A stretch of DNA of 64,000 bases, taken from Halorubrum coriense DSM 10284 (GTDB lineage: Archaea; Halobacteriota; Halobacteria; Halobacteriales; Haloferacaceae). Position numbers and translations under genes: made by a program. The stretch spans positions 1-64,000 of the forward strand of contig NZ_AOJL01000028.1 in assembly GCF_000337035.1 (NCBI RefSeq). Reading direction: 5' to 3'. Position 1 is the first letter of the stretch. Each line of letters begins with the position of its first letter. Below are positions 50,518 to 58,982 of this stretch, one piece after another. A model generated the notes under the pieces. That model did no database searches. It had not been told where the DNA came from and saw only the letters and a program-made list of their open reading frames with translations.

Positions 50518-50675
50518 CGCTCGGAGACGGGAGTCGACGGGCCTGCGGCCTGGTGGAACGAGTTACGCCGTCGCGCCGACGTGCGGCTTGACCGCTCGGA
50601 GACGGGAGTCGACGGGCCTGCGGCCTGGTGGAACGAGTTACGCCGTCGCGCCGACGTGCGGCTTGACCGCTCGGA
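50518..50675. repeat. Perfect 75-bp tandem duplication
   Basis: The unit beginning tcggagacgg at 50521 is repeated without a mismatch from 50596 (period 75), and 8 more bases of match (cgctcgga) flank it, so about 2.1 copies. The right copy contains the last codons and stop of the Rdx-like gene (stop 50638-50640) plus 3' flank; the left copy is an extra gene end downstream. Perfect identity implies a very recent event. Confidence 0.95.
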
Positions 50676-50880
50676 CGATGGCGTCGACGTCGTACTCGTC
50701 CTCGGTCTTGTCGAAGACGACCTCGTCGTCGGCGCGGACGACGAACACGCCGTCGTCGCCGGTCACCAGGGCGACCTCGTCGACGCCCTCGCCGAACTGC
50801 TTGAGGATCGCTTCGGAGACGTCTTGCGCGCGGTTCAACATGCCGCAGGGGACGCAGTACTCGACTTCGACGCGTGTCAT
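50638..50880 (-). CDS. Rdx/SelW-like thioredoxin-fold protein
   Basis: 80 aa. VEVEYCVPCGMLNRAQDVSEAIL with C-X2-C at residues 9-12, then the beta strands ALVTGDDGVFVVRADDEVVFDK and DVDAIVRAVKPHVG: the Rdx (SelT/SelW/SelH) family, with Cys in place of selenocysteine. It probably acts as a redox protein. The C-terminal nine codons lie inside a 75-bp tandem duplication; the stop is in the right copy, so the protein is unchanged. Confidence 0.88.
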   Translation of the reverse strand: MTRVEVEYCVPCGMLNRAQDVSEAILKQFGEGVDEVALVTGDDGVFVVRADDEVVFDKTEDEYDVDAIVRAVKPHVGATA

Positions 50881-50955
50881 GTGTCGGGGTACGCGGCGGA
50901 CCGGATTAAAATGGCGGGTCCGCGACCCGTCCGAGCCGGGGGGCGAGGGCCGCGG

Positions 50956-52386
50956 TCAGACGACCAGCGCGTCGAAGACGACGGCGAAGAGCAGCAGGCC
51001 GAGGTAGGCGTTCGAGGCGTGGAACGCGCGGAACGCGGCTCCCTCGGTCTGCTCGTAGTGGAGCCGGACGACCATCCAGAGGAAGACGCCGCCGACGCCG
51101 ACGCCGACGACCGCGTACAGCGCGCCGAGCGGGTCGGCGGCCGCGGCGAGCGCGACCGCGGCGACCAGCGTCGCGCCGAGGTACCAGAGGATGTGGCGGC
51201 GCGTCGCGGTCTCGCCGCGGACGACTGGCATCATCGGGAAGCCGCCGCGCTCGTAGTCGTCCTTGTACGCCAGCGCGAGGTTGTAGAAGTGCGCGGGCGT
51301 CCACAGGAAGATGACCGCGGCGAGCAGCAGCCCGCCGCCGCCGACCTCGCCCGTGACCGCGGCCCACCCGATGAGCGCGGGGAGCGCGCCGGCCGCGCCG
51401 CCGATGACGGTGTTCTGGACCGTGTTCGGCTTGAGGACGAGCGTGTAGACGACGCTGTAGAACAGGATCGCGACGAGGCCGAGCGCGGCCGTCAGCGCGT
51501 TCACCGTCCAGAACAGCCCGAGCGAGACGAGCGTCAGCAGGCCGCCGAACGCGAGAGCGTGGGAGACCGGGACGAGGTCCGTCGCGAGCGGGCGGTCGCT
51601 GGTGCGCTGCATCCGCTTGTCCACATCGCGTTCGAGGACGTGGTTGAACGTCCCGGACGCGCCGATCGAGAGCGCGCCGCCGGCGAGCGTCGCCGCCACG
51701 ACGGGGGGCGTGAAGCCGGTTCCGCCCGCCAGCGCCATCGCGGCGGCGGCGACGAGACAGAGCAGCCACATCAGGCGCGGCTTCATCAGCCGGAAGTACG
51801 CGGTCGCGGTCGCCTTCAGCCGCGGGAGCGTCGCGGACGGGATGTCCGGCTCCGGGGCCTCCTCGATCGGCGGCAGGTCGTCGGTCCCGGGCTCGAAGTC
51901 GTCGGGCGCGTCGTCCGGGTCGCCGGTCTCCGACTCCAGCCACCAGGCGAGCGCGGCGAGGACGGTGCCGAAGATCCCGATTCCGAGGAGGAGGTGCGCG
52001 GAGCCGAGCGCGGCCGGCAGGTCGCCGAGCGCGACGAGCGCGCCGACGCCGGCCTGCGCGGGGTAGACGACGAGCGCGACCGCGAGCGCGACTCGGACCC
52101 GGCGGTCGGCACCGTCGCGCCACGCGAGCGCGGCGGAGAGCGCGACGAGGAGCCCGACGACGGCCGCGAGGGCGCGGTGGCCGAGGGCGATCCACCCCTC
52201 GGTCGCCGCCGGAAGGGCCGCGCCGGTCCCGCAGGCGGGCCACCCGCCGCAGGCCGCCGCCGCCTCCGTGAGGGAGGTGGTCGCGCCGACGACGACGAGG
52301 AGGTACACGCCCATCGCGGCCGCGGCCAACACGGCGGGGAATCTGTCTGGGAGCGTCACGTTGCGTGGATTACGAATCGGACCCAT
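50956..52386 (-). CDS. ctaB: Heme o synthase (CtaB) fused to a CtaA-like N-terminal part
   Basis: 476 aa. Residues 1-150: four helices with a CtaA-like signature (GCxxWPACGTG here as CGGWPACG; GHRALAAVVGLLVALS; AHLLLG). Then an acidic linker (DDAPDDFEPGTDDLPPIEEAPEP). Residues about 185-476: protoheme farnesyltransferase with NHVLERDVDKRMQRTSDRPL (first prenyl-diphosphate site) and YKDDYERGGFPMMP (second). It attaches farnesyl to heme b to give heme o, needed by heme-copper oxidases such as the ba3 oxidase encoded 4 kb away. The fused half-CtaA is usual in haloarchaea; whether it helps make heme a is unclear. Confidence 0.92.
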   Translation of the reverse strand: MGPIRNPRNVTLPDRFPAVLAAAAMGVYLLVVVGATTSLTEAAAACGGWPACGTGAALPAATEGWIALGHRALAAVVGLLVALSAALAWRDGADRRVRVALAVALVVYPAQAGVGALVALGDLPAALGSAHLLLGIGIFGTVLAALAWWLESETGDPDDAPDDFEPGTDDLPPIEEAPEPDIPSATLPRLKATATAYFRLMKPRLMWLLCLVAAAAMALAGGTGFTPPVVAATLAGGALSIGASGTFNHVLERDVDKRMQRTSDRPLATDLVPVSHALAFGGLLTLVSLGLFWTVNALTAALGLVAILFYSVVYTLVLKPNTVQNTVIGGAAGALPALIGWAAVTGEVGGGGLLLAAVIFLWTPAHFYNLALAYKDDYERGGFPMMPVVRGETATRRHILWYLGATLVAAVALAAAADPLGALYAVVGVGVGGVFLWMVVRLHYEQTEGAAFRAFHASNAYLGLLLFAVVFDALVV

Positions 52387-52464
52387 ATATGTTCCGCGCT
52401 TCGATAAAACGACGGCGAGCGGGGGCGAAAACGCGAGCCCGAGCGGTCGGCGACCGTCCGCGAC

Positions 52465-52917
52465 TCAGTCCCGGTTCGCGTCCGCCTCGCCGCCGCGCTC
52501 TCGCAGGATCCGGTCGACGATGTCGCCGCTGGAGAGCAGTTCGTCCTCGTGCTTCGGCTCGCGGCCGGACGCCCGCTCGACCCGGCAGTCGATGCCGCGG
52601 TCCGCGAGCGCGTCGGCGATGTCGCCCTCGTCGTGGTGCTGGTCGAACCCCAACACGATCACGTCGGGGTCGAGCCGCTCGATGGGGACGAACACGTCCG
52701 CCGGGTCGCCGAGGTGCGCCTCGTCGACCGCGTCGAGCGCCGCGACCATGTCGCGCCGCTGGCGGGCACAGAGCACCGGCGCGGGCTTGTGCGTGACGTT
52801 GGTGCGGCGGGCGACGATGGCGTGGAGCTCGTCGCCGTGGGCCGCGGCGTCCTCCAAGTAGTGGACGTGGCCGGGGTGGAGCAGGTCGAACGTCCCCTGC
52901 GCGACGACCCGCGTCAT
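52465..52917 (-). CDS. ribL: FAD synthetase RibL (archaeal cytidylyltransferase type)
   Basis: 150 aa nucleotidyltransferase. [23 protein letters not shown] has the HxGH motif. [26 protein letters not shown] has the conserved Lys and Arg. It ends in [14 protein letters not shown], a variant of the ISSTxIR signature. Archaeal RibL transfers AMP from ATP to FMN to give FAD. Start at 52917 (overlap ATGA with the JAMM stop); a start three codons upstream is less likely. Confidence 0.88.
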   Translation of the reverse strand: MTRVVAQGTFDLLHPGHVHYLEDAAAHGDELHAIVARRTNVTHKPAPVLCARQRRDMVAALDAVDEAHLGDPADVFVPIERLDPDVIVLGFDQHHDEGDIADALADRGIDCRVERASGREPKHEDELLSSGDIVDRILRERGGEADANRD

Positions 52918-53429
52918 CGGAACCACGAGAGGAAGCCGCCGCGGTCGCGCTCGTCGAGCTCTCGGTCGATGTCCTCCTGGGTAAAATCGAAGAAGTGCTC
53001 GTCGGGCACCTCCACGTCGAGGACGTCGAGGGTGGTCTGCCGCCCCTCGTTGTCGAACGCCTTCCAGTCGCCCCAGCCGTAGGGGGCCCCGACGATGATG
53101 TGGACCTTCCCCTGCCCGAACGTCGCGAGGTCGGCGTCGCTCGGGCGCAGCGCGCCGTTCGGGTGCGAGTGGACGGAGCCGACCGCGCGCATGTCGTTCG
53201 GTTTCATGTGACTCCGGACGCTGGCGCTCGTCGGGCTCGACTCCGTCCCGGGGATCACGAGCACGTCGGTGATCACCTGCCCGTCCCGGTCGAGGTCGAG
53301 CTTCCGGGCGTCGTCCGCGCGGAGGAACCCCATGTACTCGTTAGGGTGCGTCTCCTCGCTCGCCTCGAGGACGAAGTCGAGGGTCTCTCGGGCGATGCCG
53401 AGGAGCTCGTCCGAGCGGAACAGTCGCAT
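52914..53429 (-). CDS. JAMM/MPN metalloprotease
   Basis: 171 aa. Zinc protease JAMM motif: Glu in [10 protein letters not shown] (about residue 32) and [22 protein letters not shown] (HxH...S...D, about residues 85-98). The fold continues through [12 protein letters not shown]. Archaeal JAMM enzymes cleave ubiquitin-like SAMP proteins from targets (desampylation); this gene is a candidate but could act on another isopeptide. It overlaps ribL by 4 bases. The ATG at 53429 ([11 protein letters not shown]) is preferred over upstream in-frame ATGs. Confidence 0.87.
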   Translation of the reverse strand: MRLFRSDELLGIARETLDFVLEASEETHPNEYMGFLRADDARKLDLDRDGQVITDVLVIPGTESSPTSASVRSHMKPNDMRAVGSVHSHPNGALRPSDADLATFGQGKVHIIVGAPYGWGDWKAFDNEGRQTTLDVLDVEVPDEHFFDFTQEDIDRELDERDRGGFLSWFR

Positions 53430-53544
53430 GAACGAGACAAGTCGCCGTCGCCTCATAGGGGTTCCGGACCGCGTGACGCGGGGCGTCTCTCCCGCCGAGC
53501 CCCGAGAGAACAGGCTTAACATCGGCCGTTCCCGAGACCTGTCT

Positions 53545-55515
53545 ATGAGCGAAAACACCGCCGGGGATTCCGGCACGCGGGGCGATTCGAGCCCCGAACC
53601 CGACGCCGACGAGGCGGAGGGGACGGTCGAGGGCCGGTCGGAGAGCGCGACCGACGACCGCCCGACCGTCTACGATCTGGCACCGGACTGTACGCTCGAA
53701 GACGCCGCGGTCGGCGACCTGTATCACGCCGAGGTCAACGGCGTCGTCGACTACGGCGTCTTCGTCGACCTCTCGGACGCCGTGAGCGGGCTGGTCCACG
53801 AGTCGAACCTCGACGGCGACTACGCGGTCGGCGACCGGCTGATCGTCCGGCTCACCGAGGTGAAGGAGAACGGTGACGTCGCGTTCGACGACGCCGATCC
53901 CGACGACTACCGCACCGAGACCGTCGCGCACGAACCGACAGTCTCGCGGGTCCACGGCCTCGCCCCGGGCGACGAGGTGACCGTCGAGGGCGAGGTCGTC
54001 CAGGCGAAACAGACCGGCGGCCCCACCATCTTCGCCGTCGCGGACGCCTCCGGCGTCGTCTCCTGTGCCGCCTTCGAGTCCGCCGGCGTCCGGGCGTACC
54101 CCGAGGTCGAGGTCGGCGACATGGTCCACGTCACGGGGACGATCGAGAGTCGCAAGAACGCGCTCCAGCTCGAGGTCGACTCGCTGACGCGACTCCCCGA
54201 CGGGCGCGCCGCCGAGGCGCGCGATCGGTTCGAGGCCGCGCTCGACGAGCGCGCCGAGCCGGCCGACGTCGACCCGCTCGTCGAGTGGGAGGCGTTCGAG
54301 CCGATCCACGAGGACCTGCGCGACCTCGCGCGGCTGATCCGCCGGACCGTCCTCGCCGGCCGCCCGATCCGCGTCCGCCACCACGCGGACGGCGACGGGA
54401 TGTGCGCCGCGATCCCGGTCCAGCTCGCCGTCGAGAACTTCGTCGAGGCGGTCCATGAGGACCCGGACGCGTCGCGACACCTGTTCAAGCGCCTCCCGAG
54501 CAAGGCCCCGTACTACGAGATGGAGGACGTCACCCGCGACCTCAACTTCGCCCTTGAGGGCCGCGCCCGCCACGGGCAGAAGCTCCCCTTCCTCCTGATG
54601 CTCGACAACGGGTCGACCGAGGAGGACGTGCCGGCCTACGAGAACCTCGCGCACTACGACATCCCCATCGCAGCCGTCGACCACCACCACCCCGACCCCG
54701 AGGCGGTCGACCCGCTGCTCGACGCCCACGTGAACCCGTACCTCCACGGCGAGGACTACCGGGTCACCACGGGGATGATGTGCGTCGAGCTCGCCCGCCT
54801 CGTCGACCCGTCGCTCACCGAGGAGCTCGAACACGTGCCGGCGGTCGCCGGGCTCTCCGACCGCTCGAAGGCGGAGGCGATGGACGACTACGTCGCGCTC
54901 GCCGAGGACGCCGGGTACGACGAGTCCGACCTCCTCGACATCGGCGAGGCGCTGGACTACGCCGCCCACTGGCTCCGCTATTCGGAGGGGAAGACCCTGG
55001 TCAACGACGCGCTCAACGTGGGCTGCGACGACGAGTCCCGCCACGATGAGCTCGTCGAGTTCCTCTCGGAGCGCGCCGAGCGCGACGTGGAGCGCCAGCT
55101 CGACGCCGTCGACGACCACGTCGACCACGAGCGGCTCGCCTCCGGCGCGCACCTCTACCGCATCGACTTGGACGAGTACGCCCACCGCTTCACCTACCCC
55201 GCGCCGGGCAAGACCACCGGCGAGCTCCACGACGCGAAGGTGAAAGAGACCGGCGACCCCGTGATCACCATCGGCTACGGTCCCGACTTCTGCGTCCTGC
55301 GCTCGGACGGGGTCCGGCTCGACATCCCGAACATGGTGACCGAGCTGAACGAGGAGCTGCCCGAGGCCGGCGTCTCCGGCGGCGGCCACCTCGTCGTGGG
55401 CTCGATCAAGTTCGTGAAAGGTCGTCGGAGCGAGGTGATCGAGGCGCTCGTCGAGAAGATGGCGGGCGCGGAGATCGACGAGGCGCTCTCGTCGACGATC
55501 GCGCTCGACGACTGA
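53545..55515 (+). CDS. DHH-family nuclease (RecJ-like) with S1 and OB domains
   Basis: 656 aa. An acidic leader, then an S1 domain (LEDAAVGDLYHAEVNGVVDYGVFVDLSDAVSGLVHES), an OB-fold (GDEVTVEGEVVQAKQTGGPTIFAVADASGV), a DHH catalytic part (VRHHADGDGMCAAIPVQLA; LLMLDNGSTEEDV; IAAVDHHHPDPEAVDPLL), and a DHHA1-like C-terminus ending in GGGHLVVGSIKF. Archaeal RecJ-like/GAN proteins are 5'-to-3' or 3'-to-5' ssDNA/RNA exonucleases, some bound to the replisome or to RNA decay factors. The catalytic Asp/His set is complete. Confidence 0.9.
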   Translation: MSENTAGDSGTRGDSSPEPDADEAEGTVEGRSESATDDRPTVYDLAPDCTLEDAAVGDLYHAEVNGVVDYGVFVDLSDAVSGLVHESNLDGDYAVGDRLIVRLTEVKENGDVAFDDADPDDYRTETVAHEPTVSRVHGLAPGDEVTVEGEVVQAKQTGGPTIFAVADASGVVSCAAFESAGVRAYPEVEVGDMVHVTGTIESRKNALQLEVDSLTRLPDGRAAEARDRFEAALDERAEPADVDPLVEWEAFEPIHEDLRDLARLIRRTVLAGRPIRVRHHADGDGMCAAIPVQLAVENFVEAVHEDPDASRHLFKRLPSKAPYYEMEDVTRDLNFALEGRARHGQKLPFLLMLDNGSTEEDVPAYENLAHYDIPIAAVDHHHPDPEAVDPLLDAHVNPYLHGEDYRVTTGMMCVELARLVDPSLTEELEHVPAVAGLSDRSKAEAMDDYVALAEDAGYDESDLLDIGEALDYAAHWLRYSEGKTLVNDALNVGCDDESRHDELVEFLSERAERDVERQLDAVDDHVDHERLASGAHLYRIDLDEYAHRFTYPAPGKTTGELHDAKVKETGDPVITIGYGPDFCVLRSDGVRLDIPNMVTELNEELPEAGVSGGGHLVVGSIKFVKGRRSEVIEALVEKMAGAEIDEALSSTIALDD

Positions 55516-55546
55516 AACGACCGGAGCCGAACCGCGGTAGAAGTTT

Positions 55547-57247
55547 TCAGCCGAACGCGACCTCGCGCCGAGCGACTGCCGCGGCCCCCGCGAGCGCGAC
55601 GCCGAGTCCCCCGAGGAGGGTGACCGGGAGGAAGACGCCGCCGCCGCGCCAGTCCGCCGCGTACGCACGGGCGTAGAAGTCGGCGACCGACTCGTCCTCG
55701 ACCGCGAGCAGCACCTCGCGGTTGCTCGTCTCCGCGCTCGGGTTCCAGTTGAGGCTGCCGACGACCGCCGCGTCGTCGACGACGAGCCCCTTCGCGTGGA
55801 CCTTGCCGAACCGCCCGCGCGGCTCGGCGAGGTCGACCGCGATCGGCTCGTCCGCGAGCGTCTCCGAGAGGTTCCGGTTCGCCTCCCGGTCGTACCACGC
55901 GTCCGAGAGCAACAGGTGAACGTCGACCCCGCGGTCGGCCGCACGCCGGAGCGCGCGGACGATCCGGTCGTCCGGTCCGCCCACGCGCGGGGCGACCGCG
56001 AGGACCCGCTCGTCGGCGGCGTCGACTCGCGCGACGATCCGGTCGGCGGCGTTCCCCGGGGCGGTCAACACGGTGACGTTCGCCGTCGCCGGCTTCGGCG
56101 GCGCGTCGAACCGCGTCGGGTACGAGCCGTTCGCGCGGCCGCCCTCGTGGAACTCGGCGTCGGCGCGGAAGGCGGGCCACGGGCGCGCGTCGCGCGCTTC
56201 GAAGTCGGCGGCGAACAGCGCCGCCAGGTCGTCCGCGACGGTCCCGTCGGTCGGCGCGGCGCGGCCGGACGGTTCCGCGACGACGCCCCACCCCCGGTTG
56301 CTCCGCCCGCCCGTGCCGGAGGGCTTCCAGTTCTCCGTGAGGACGACCGCGCGGTCGTCCGCGACCGCGTACTTCGGGTGGTGGAACCGGAAGCGCTCGA
56401 CCTCGCCGTCGAGGATCCGGACCTCGACGCCGGCGGCCGCCAGCCGGTCGAGCAGCCGCGCGCTCCGCGCCGAGAAGCCGCCGACCGGCGACCCCTCCAG
56501 CAGGACCCGGACGCGGACCCCGCGGTCGGCGGCCGCGGCGAGCGCGTCCGCGACCCGCTCCGAGGTGAGCGTGTATCCCGCGACGAACAGGCGGTCGTCC
56601 GCGCCGCGGAGCGGTTCGACCGGCGGCTCGGGGCTGTCGGGGAGGACGAACGGCGTCACGTTCGCGCCCGCCGTCCGACGCGGCGAGCGCGGCGCGTAGC
56701 CGCGCGGCCGCCACTCGCCCCACGAGGCCCGCCACCGGTACCCCTCTCGGGCGCGGTCGTAGGCGACGACGTCGACGGGGCTCCCGTTCCGCCGGAGTTC
56801 GATCCGGTCGCCGGAGGCGGACAGGGGGAAGTGGTCGGTCAGTCGCCGGATTTCGGGCGCGTCGGTCGCGCCGCTCTCTCGGTTCCGCGAGGGCTCCGCG
56901 GACTCGCCGAGAATCGCCGCGGTCCGGTTCGGAGCCATCGACAGCGTCACCGTGCCGCTGGCGTTCGCCGGGAGGTCGGCGTCGTAGTAGCCGTCGGAGA
57001 GCGACCAGTTCCCGCGCTCCGGGAGGGAGACGACGAGGTACTCGCCGCGGTTCTCGGGGGTCGTCGGGTTCGGGTACAGCTCGACGATCCGCGGTTCGGA
57101 AGCAGCGGCGGAGCCGTTAGCCGCCCCCGACCCGGCCCCGTCGACCGGGGCGGCCGCCACCGGGAGGGCGCAGACGGCGCTCGTCGCGGCGAGGAGGAGG
57201 ACGAGCGCGGCGACGCGGGACCGGCGGTTCGGGCGAGTGCGTGACAC
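55547..57247 (-). CDS. Secreted, membrane-anchored phospholipase-D-like protein
   Basis: 566 aa. GTG start. A signal peptide (VAALVLLLAATSAVCALPVAAAP), a lamin-tail-like beta domain (RIVELYPNPTTPENRGEYLVV, about residues 52-140), then two PLD units: HHPKYAVADDRAVVLTENW (about residue 290) and VHAKGLVVDDAAVVGSLNWNPSAETSNREV (about residue 480). A C-terminal membrane helix (VFLPVTLLGGLGVALAGAAAVA) anchors it with the body outside. HxK...D is intact in both units, so it may cut phosphodiesters of DNA or lipids. A lamin-tail plus PLD layout suggests extracellular nuclease action. Confidence 0.88.
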   Translation of the reverse strand: MSRTRPNRRSRVAALVLLLAATSAVCALPVAAAPVDGAGSGAANGSAAASEPRIVELYPNPTTPENRGEYLVVSLPERGNWSLSDGYYDADLPANASGTVTLSMAPNRTAAILGESAEPSRNRESGATDAPEIRRLTDHFPLSASGDRIELRRNGSPVDVVAYDRAREGYRWRASWGEWRPRGYAPRSPRRTAGANVTPFVLPDSPEPPVEPLRGADDRLFVAGYTLTSERVADALAAAADRGVRVRVLLEGSPVGGFSARSARLLDRLAAAGVEVRILDGEVERFRFHHPKYAVADDRAVVLTENWKPSGTGGRSNRGWGVVAEPSGRAAPTDGTVADDLAALFAADFEARDARPWPAFRADAEFHEGGRANGSYPTRFDAPPKPATANVTVLTAPGNAADRIVARVDAADERVLAVAPRVGGPDDRIVRALRRAADRGVDVHLLLSDAWYDREANRNLSETLADEPIAVDLAEPRGRFGKVHAKGLVVDDAAVVGSLNWNPSAETSNREVLLAVEDESVADFYARAYAADWRGGGVFLPVTLLGGLGVALAGAAAVARREVAFG

Positions 57248-57362
57248 GGCGGGCGTAGCGCCGGTATCGGAGAAAAGGGTTCGCGGTCGCGGTGGGGGGA
57301 GCCGAGAAGTCGGAGCGTCGGCGCGCGGTGGTCCGGTCGACGAGCGCGGCCGCCCGACCGCC

Positions 57363-58793
57363 TCAGGCCGTCGGCGCGGGCTCCGCGCCGTCGTCGAGCG
57401 CCTCCAGCGCCTTCTCGCCCTCGGTCGAGACGACGAAGGAGTGTTCGTCGGCGTACTCCGCGACCGCTTCGAGCGCCTCGCGGGTGCCGATCTGGCGGAG
57501 CGCCCAGCCGGCGGCCGCGCGGACGTCGTCCGACGGGTGGGCTTCGAGCGCGTCGGCGAGCGGGGAGACGGCGCGGGTGTCGCCGATCAGTCCGAGCGCG
57601 CGGGCGGCGTGGGGGCGGACGAGTTCGTCGTCGTCGCCGTCGGGGTCGAGCCGGTTCGCGAGCGGCTGGACCGCCTCGGACGCGCCGATCTCGCCGAGCG
57701 CCCTGAACACGGCCTTCTGGAGCTGCGGGTTCGAGTCCTCAGGGACGTACTCGACGAGGGTGTCGGTCGCCTCCTCGGCCGCCATCTTCCCGAGGATCCG
57801 GATCGCGGGCCGGTCGCGCTTCTCGGCGCGGCCGAGGACCTCCTCGACCGACGCCTCGGTCTTGCCGCGCTTGCCCATCCGCTCGAACGCCTCCAAGCAG
57901 TGGCGCTCCATGAAGTCGGACTGGAGCGAGTCGAGCGCGAGCAGGATCATGTCGACGTTGCCGCGCGCCTCGTGCTCCTTCAGCGCGGCCCACTCGACGG
58001 GGAAGTCCTTGTAGTGGCCGAGCACGTCGTAGTATCCCTGCGCGCGGAGCTGCTCGTGGGTCTCTAAGTCGTCCCACTCCTCGGCGTCGTCGAGGCCGGC
58101 TTCGAGGTCGTCGGTCGCCGTCAAGAGGGCGGCGATGTCGTCGGCGTCGGCGTCCGCGTCGAGGTCGGCGTCCGCGACCGCGGCGGCGACGGCGTCGAGC
58201 GCCGCGACGATCTGGTCGACGGGGACCGGAGCGCCGGCTTCCGTCTCGTCGGCCGCGGTCTCGTCGAGGAGGGCCTCGGGATCCTCGTCGGCCGCGTCGA
58301 GCGCGTCGTCGATCGCGTCGGCGGCCGCGTCGACGAACGACTCGACGGCGGCCGCGACGTCCTCGTGGCCGGCGTCGGTCCACTCGGTGTCGGCGACCGT
58401 CCCGGCGGCGCTCTCGATCGCGTCGACGACGTCCTCGCCGTAAGGGCCGCGGGCGTCCTCGACGCCGTCTCGGAGCTCGGCCACGCGGGCCTCGAGGTCG
58501 CCGCGGGGGTCGTCGGCGTCCTCGTCGTCCTCGTCCGGCTCGGGGAGGTCCGCCTCCGCGATGCCGGTCTCCGCGTCGTCCAACAGCGCCTCGACGTCGT
58601 CGAGGTCGGCCTCCGTCTCGGCGGCCTCGAGGCGGTCGGCGATCTCGTCTAGGTACTCGGTCAGGGACTCCTCGGTCGCGTCGTCGGGGAGCGTCGGGGC
58701 GGCCGTCTCCGTCGACTCGCCGGCGTCCCCGCCGTCGTCCGCGGCGTCGGCCTCCTCGGAGGCGTCGGCCGGGTCGTCGTCGCCGTTGCTCAT
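57363..58793 (-). CDS. HEAT-repeat protein with long acidic N-terminal region
   Basis: 476 aa. Residues 1-240 are a very acidic, mostly helical low-complexity region. About 245-460 are HEAT repeats (DMILLALDSLQSDFMERHCLEAFERMGK; RDRPAIRILGKMAAEEATDTLVEYV; HAARALGLIGDTRAVSPLADAL). This is a protein-binding scaffold; no catalytic site is seen. It differs from the che-linked HEAT protein by its N-terminal region. A related haloarchaeal HEAT family exists, with no role known. Confidence 0.8.
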   Translation of the reverse strand: MSNGDDDPADASEEADAADDGGDAGESTETAAPTLPDDATEESLTEYLDEIADRLEAAETEADLDDVEALLDDAETGIAEADLPEPDEDDEDADDPRGDLEARVAELRDGVEDARGPYGEDVVDAIESAAGTVADTEWTDAGHEDVAAAVESFVDAAADAIDDALDAADEDPEALLDETAADETEAGAPVPVDQIVAALDAVAAAVADADLDADADADDIAALLTATDDLEAGLDDAEEWDDLETHEQLRAQGYYDVLGHYKDFPVEWAALKEHEARGNVDMILLALDSLQSDFMERHCLEAFERMGKRGKTEASVEEVLGRAEKRDRPAIRILGKMAAEEATDTLVEYVPEDSNPQLQKAVFRALGEIGASEAVQPLANRLDPDGDDDELVRPHAARALGLIGDTRAVSPLADALEAHPSDDVRAAAGWALRQIGTREALEAVAEYADEHSFVVSTEGEKALEALDDGAEPAPTA

Positions 58794-58948
58794 ATACCAC
58801 GAACTCCGTGTGTAGTCCATTAAGAGGTTTCCCTTCGCGGGCGTCGCCGCCCGCGCGGGGGGCGAGAGGCGGGAGCCGGTGCGCTCGGCTCGGGGGGCCG
58901 TTGTCGCCGCCGCCGACGAAACGAGGTTCGTGTTCACGACCAGCACAC

Positions 58949-58957
58949 TTTTATTAT
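58949..58957 (+). promoter_or_regulatory. TATA-like box of the MATE transporter gene
   Basis: ttttattat centred about 30 bases before the ATG at 58983, in a gap that is otherwise GC-rich. It predicts a nearly leaderless mRNA. Confidence 0.5.
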
Positions 58958-58982
58958 CCCCTTCCAATACCGGAACGATTAG

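Noticed and set aside
50518..50675. Short CRISPR array
   Set aside because: The two units are directly abutting with no spacer, 75 bases long, and no cas genes are in the window.
47779..52407. A 1542-codon open frame on the plus strand across the ATPase, pseudogene and heme synthase region
   Set aside because: It is an Arg/Pro/Gly-rich shadow frame of the ATPase gene and of minus-strand genes; at high GC stop codons are rare, and no protein domain is visible in it.
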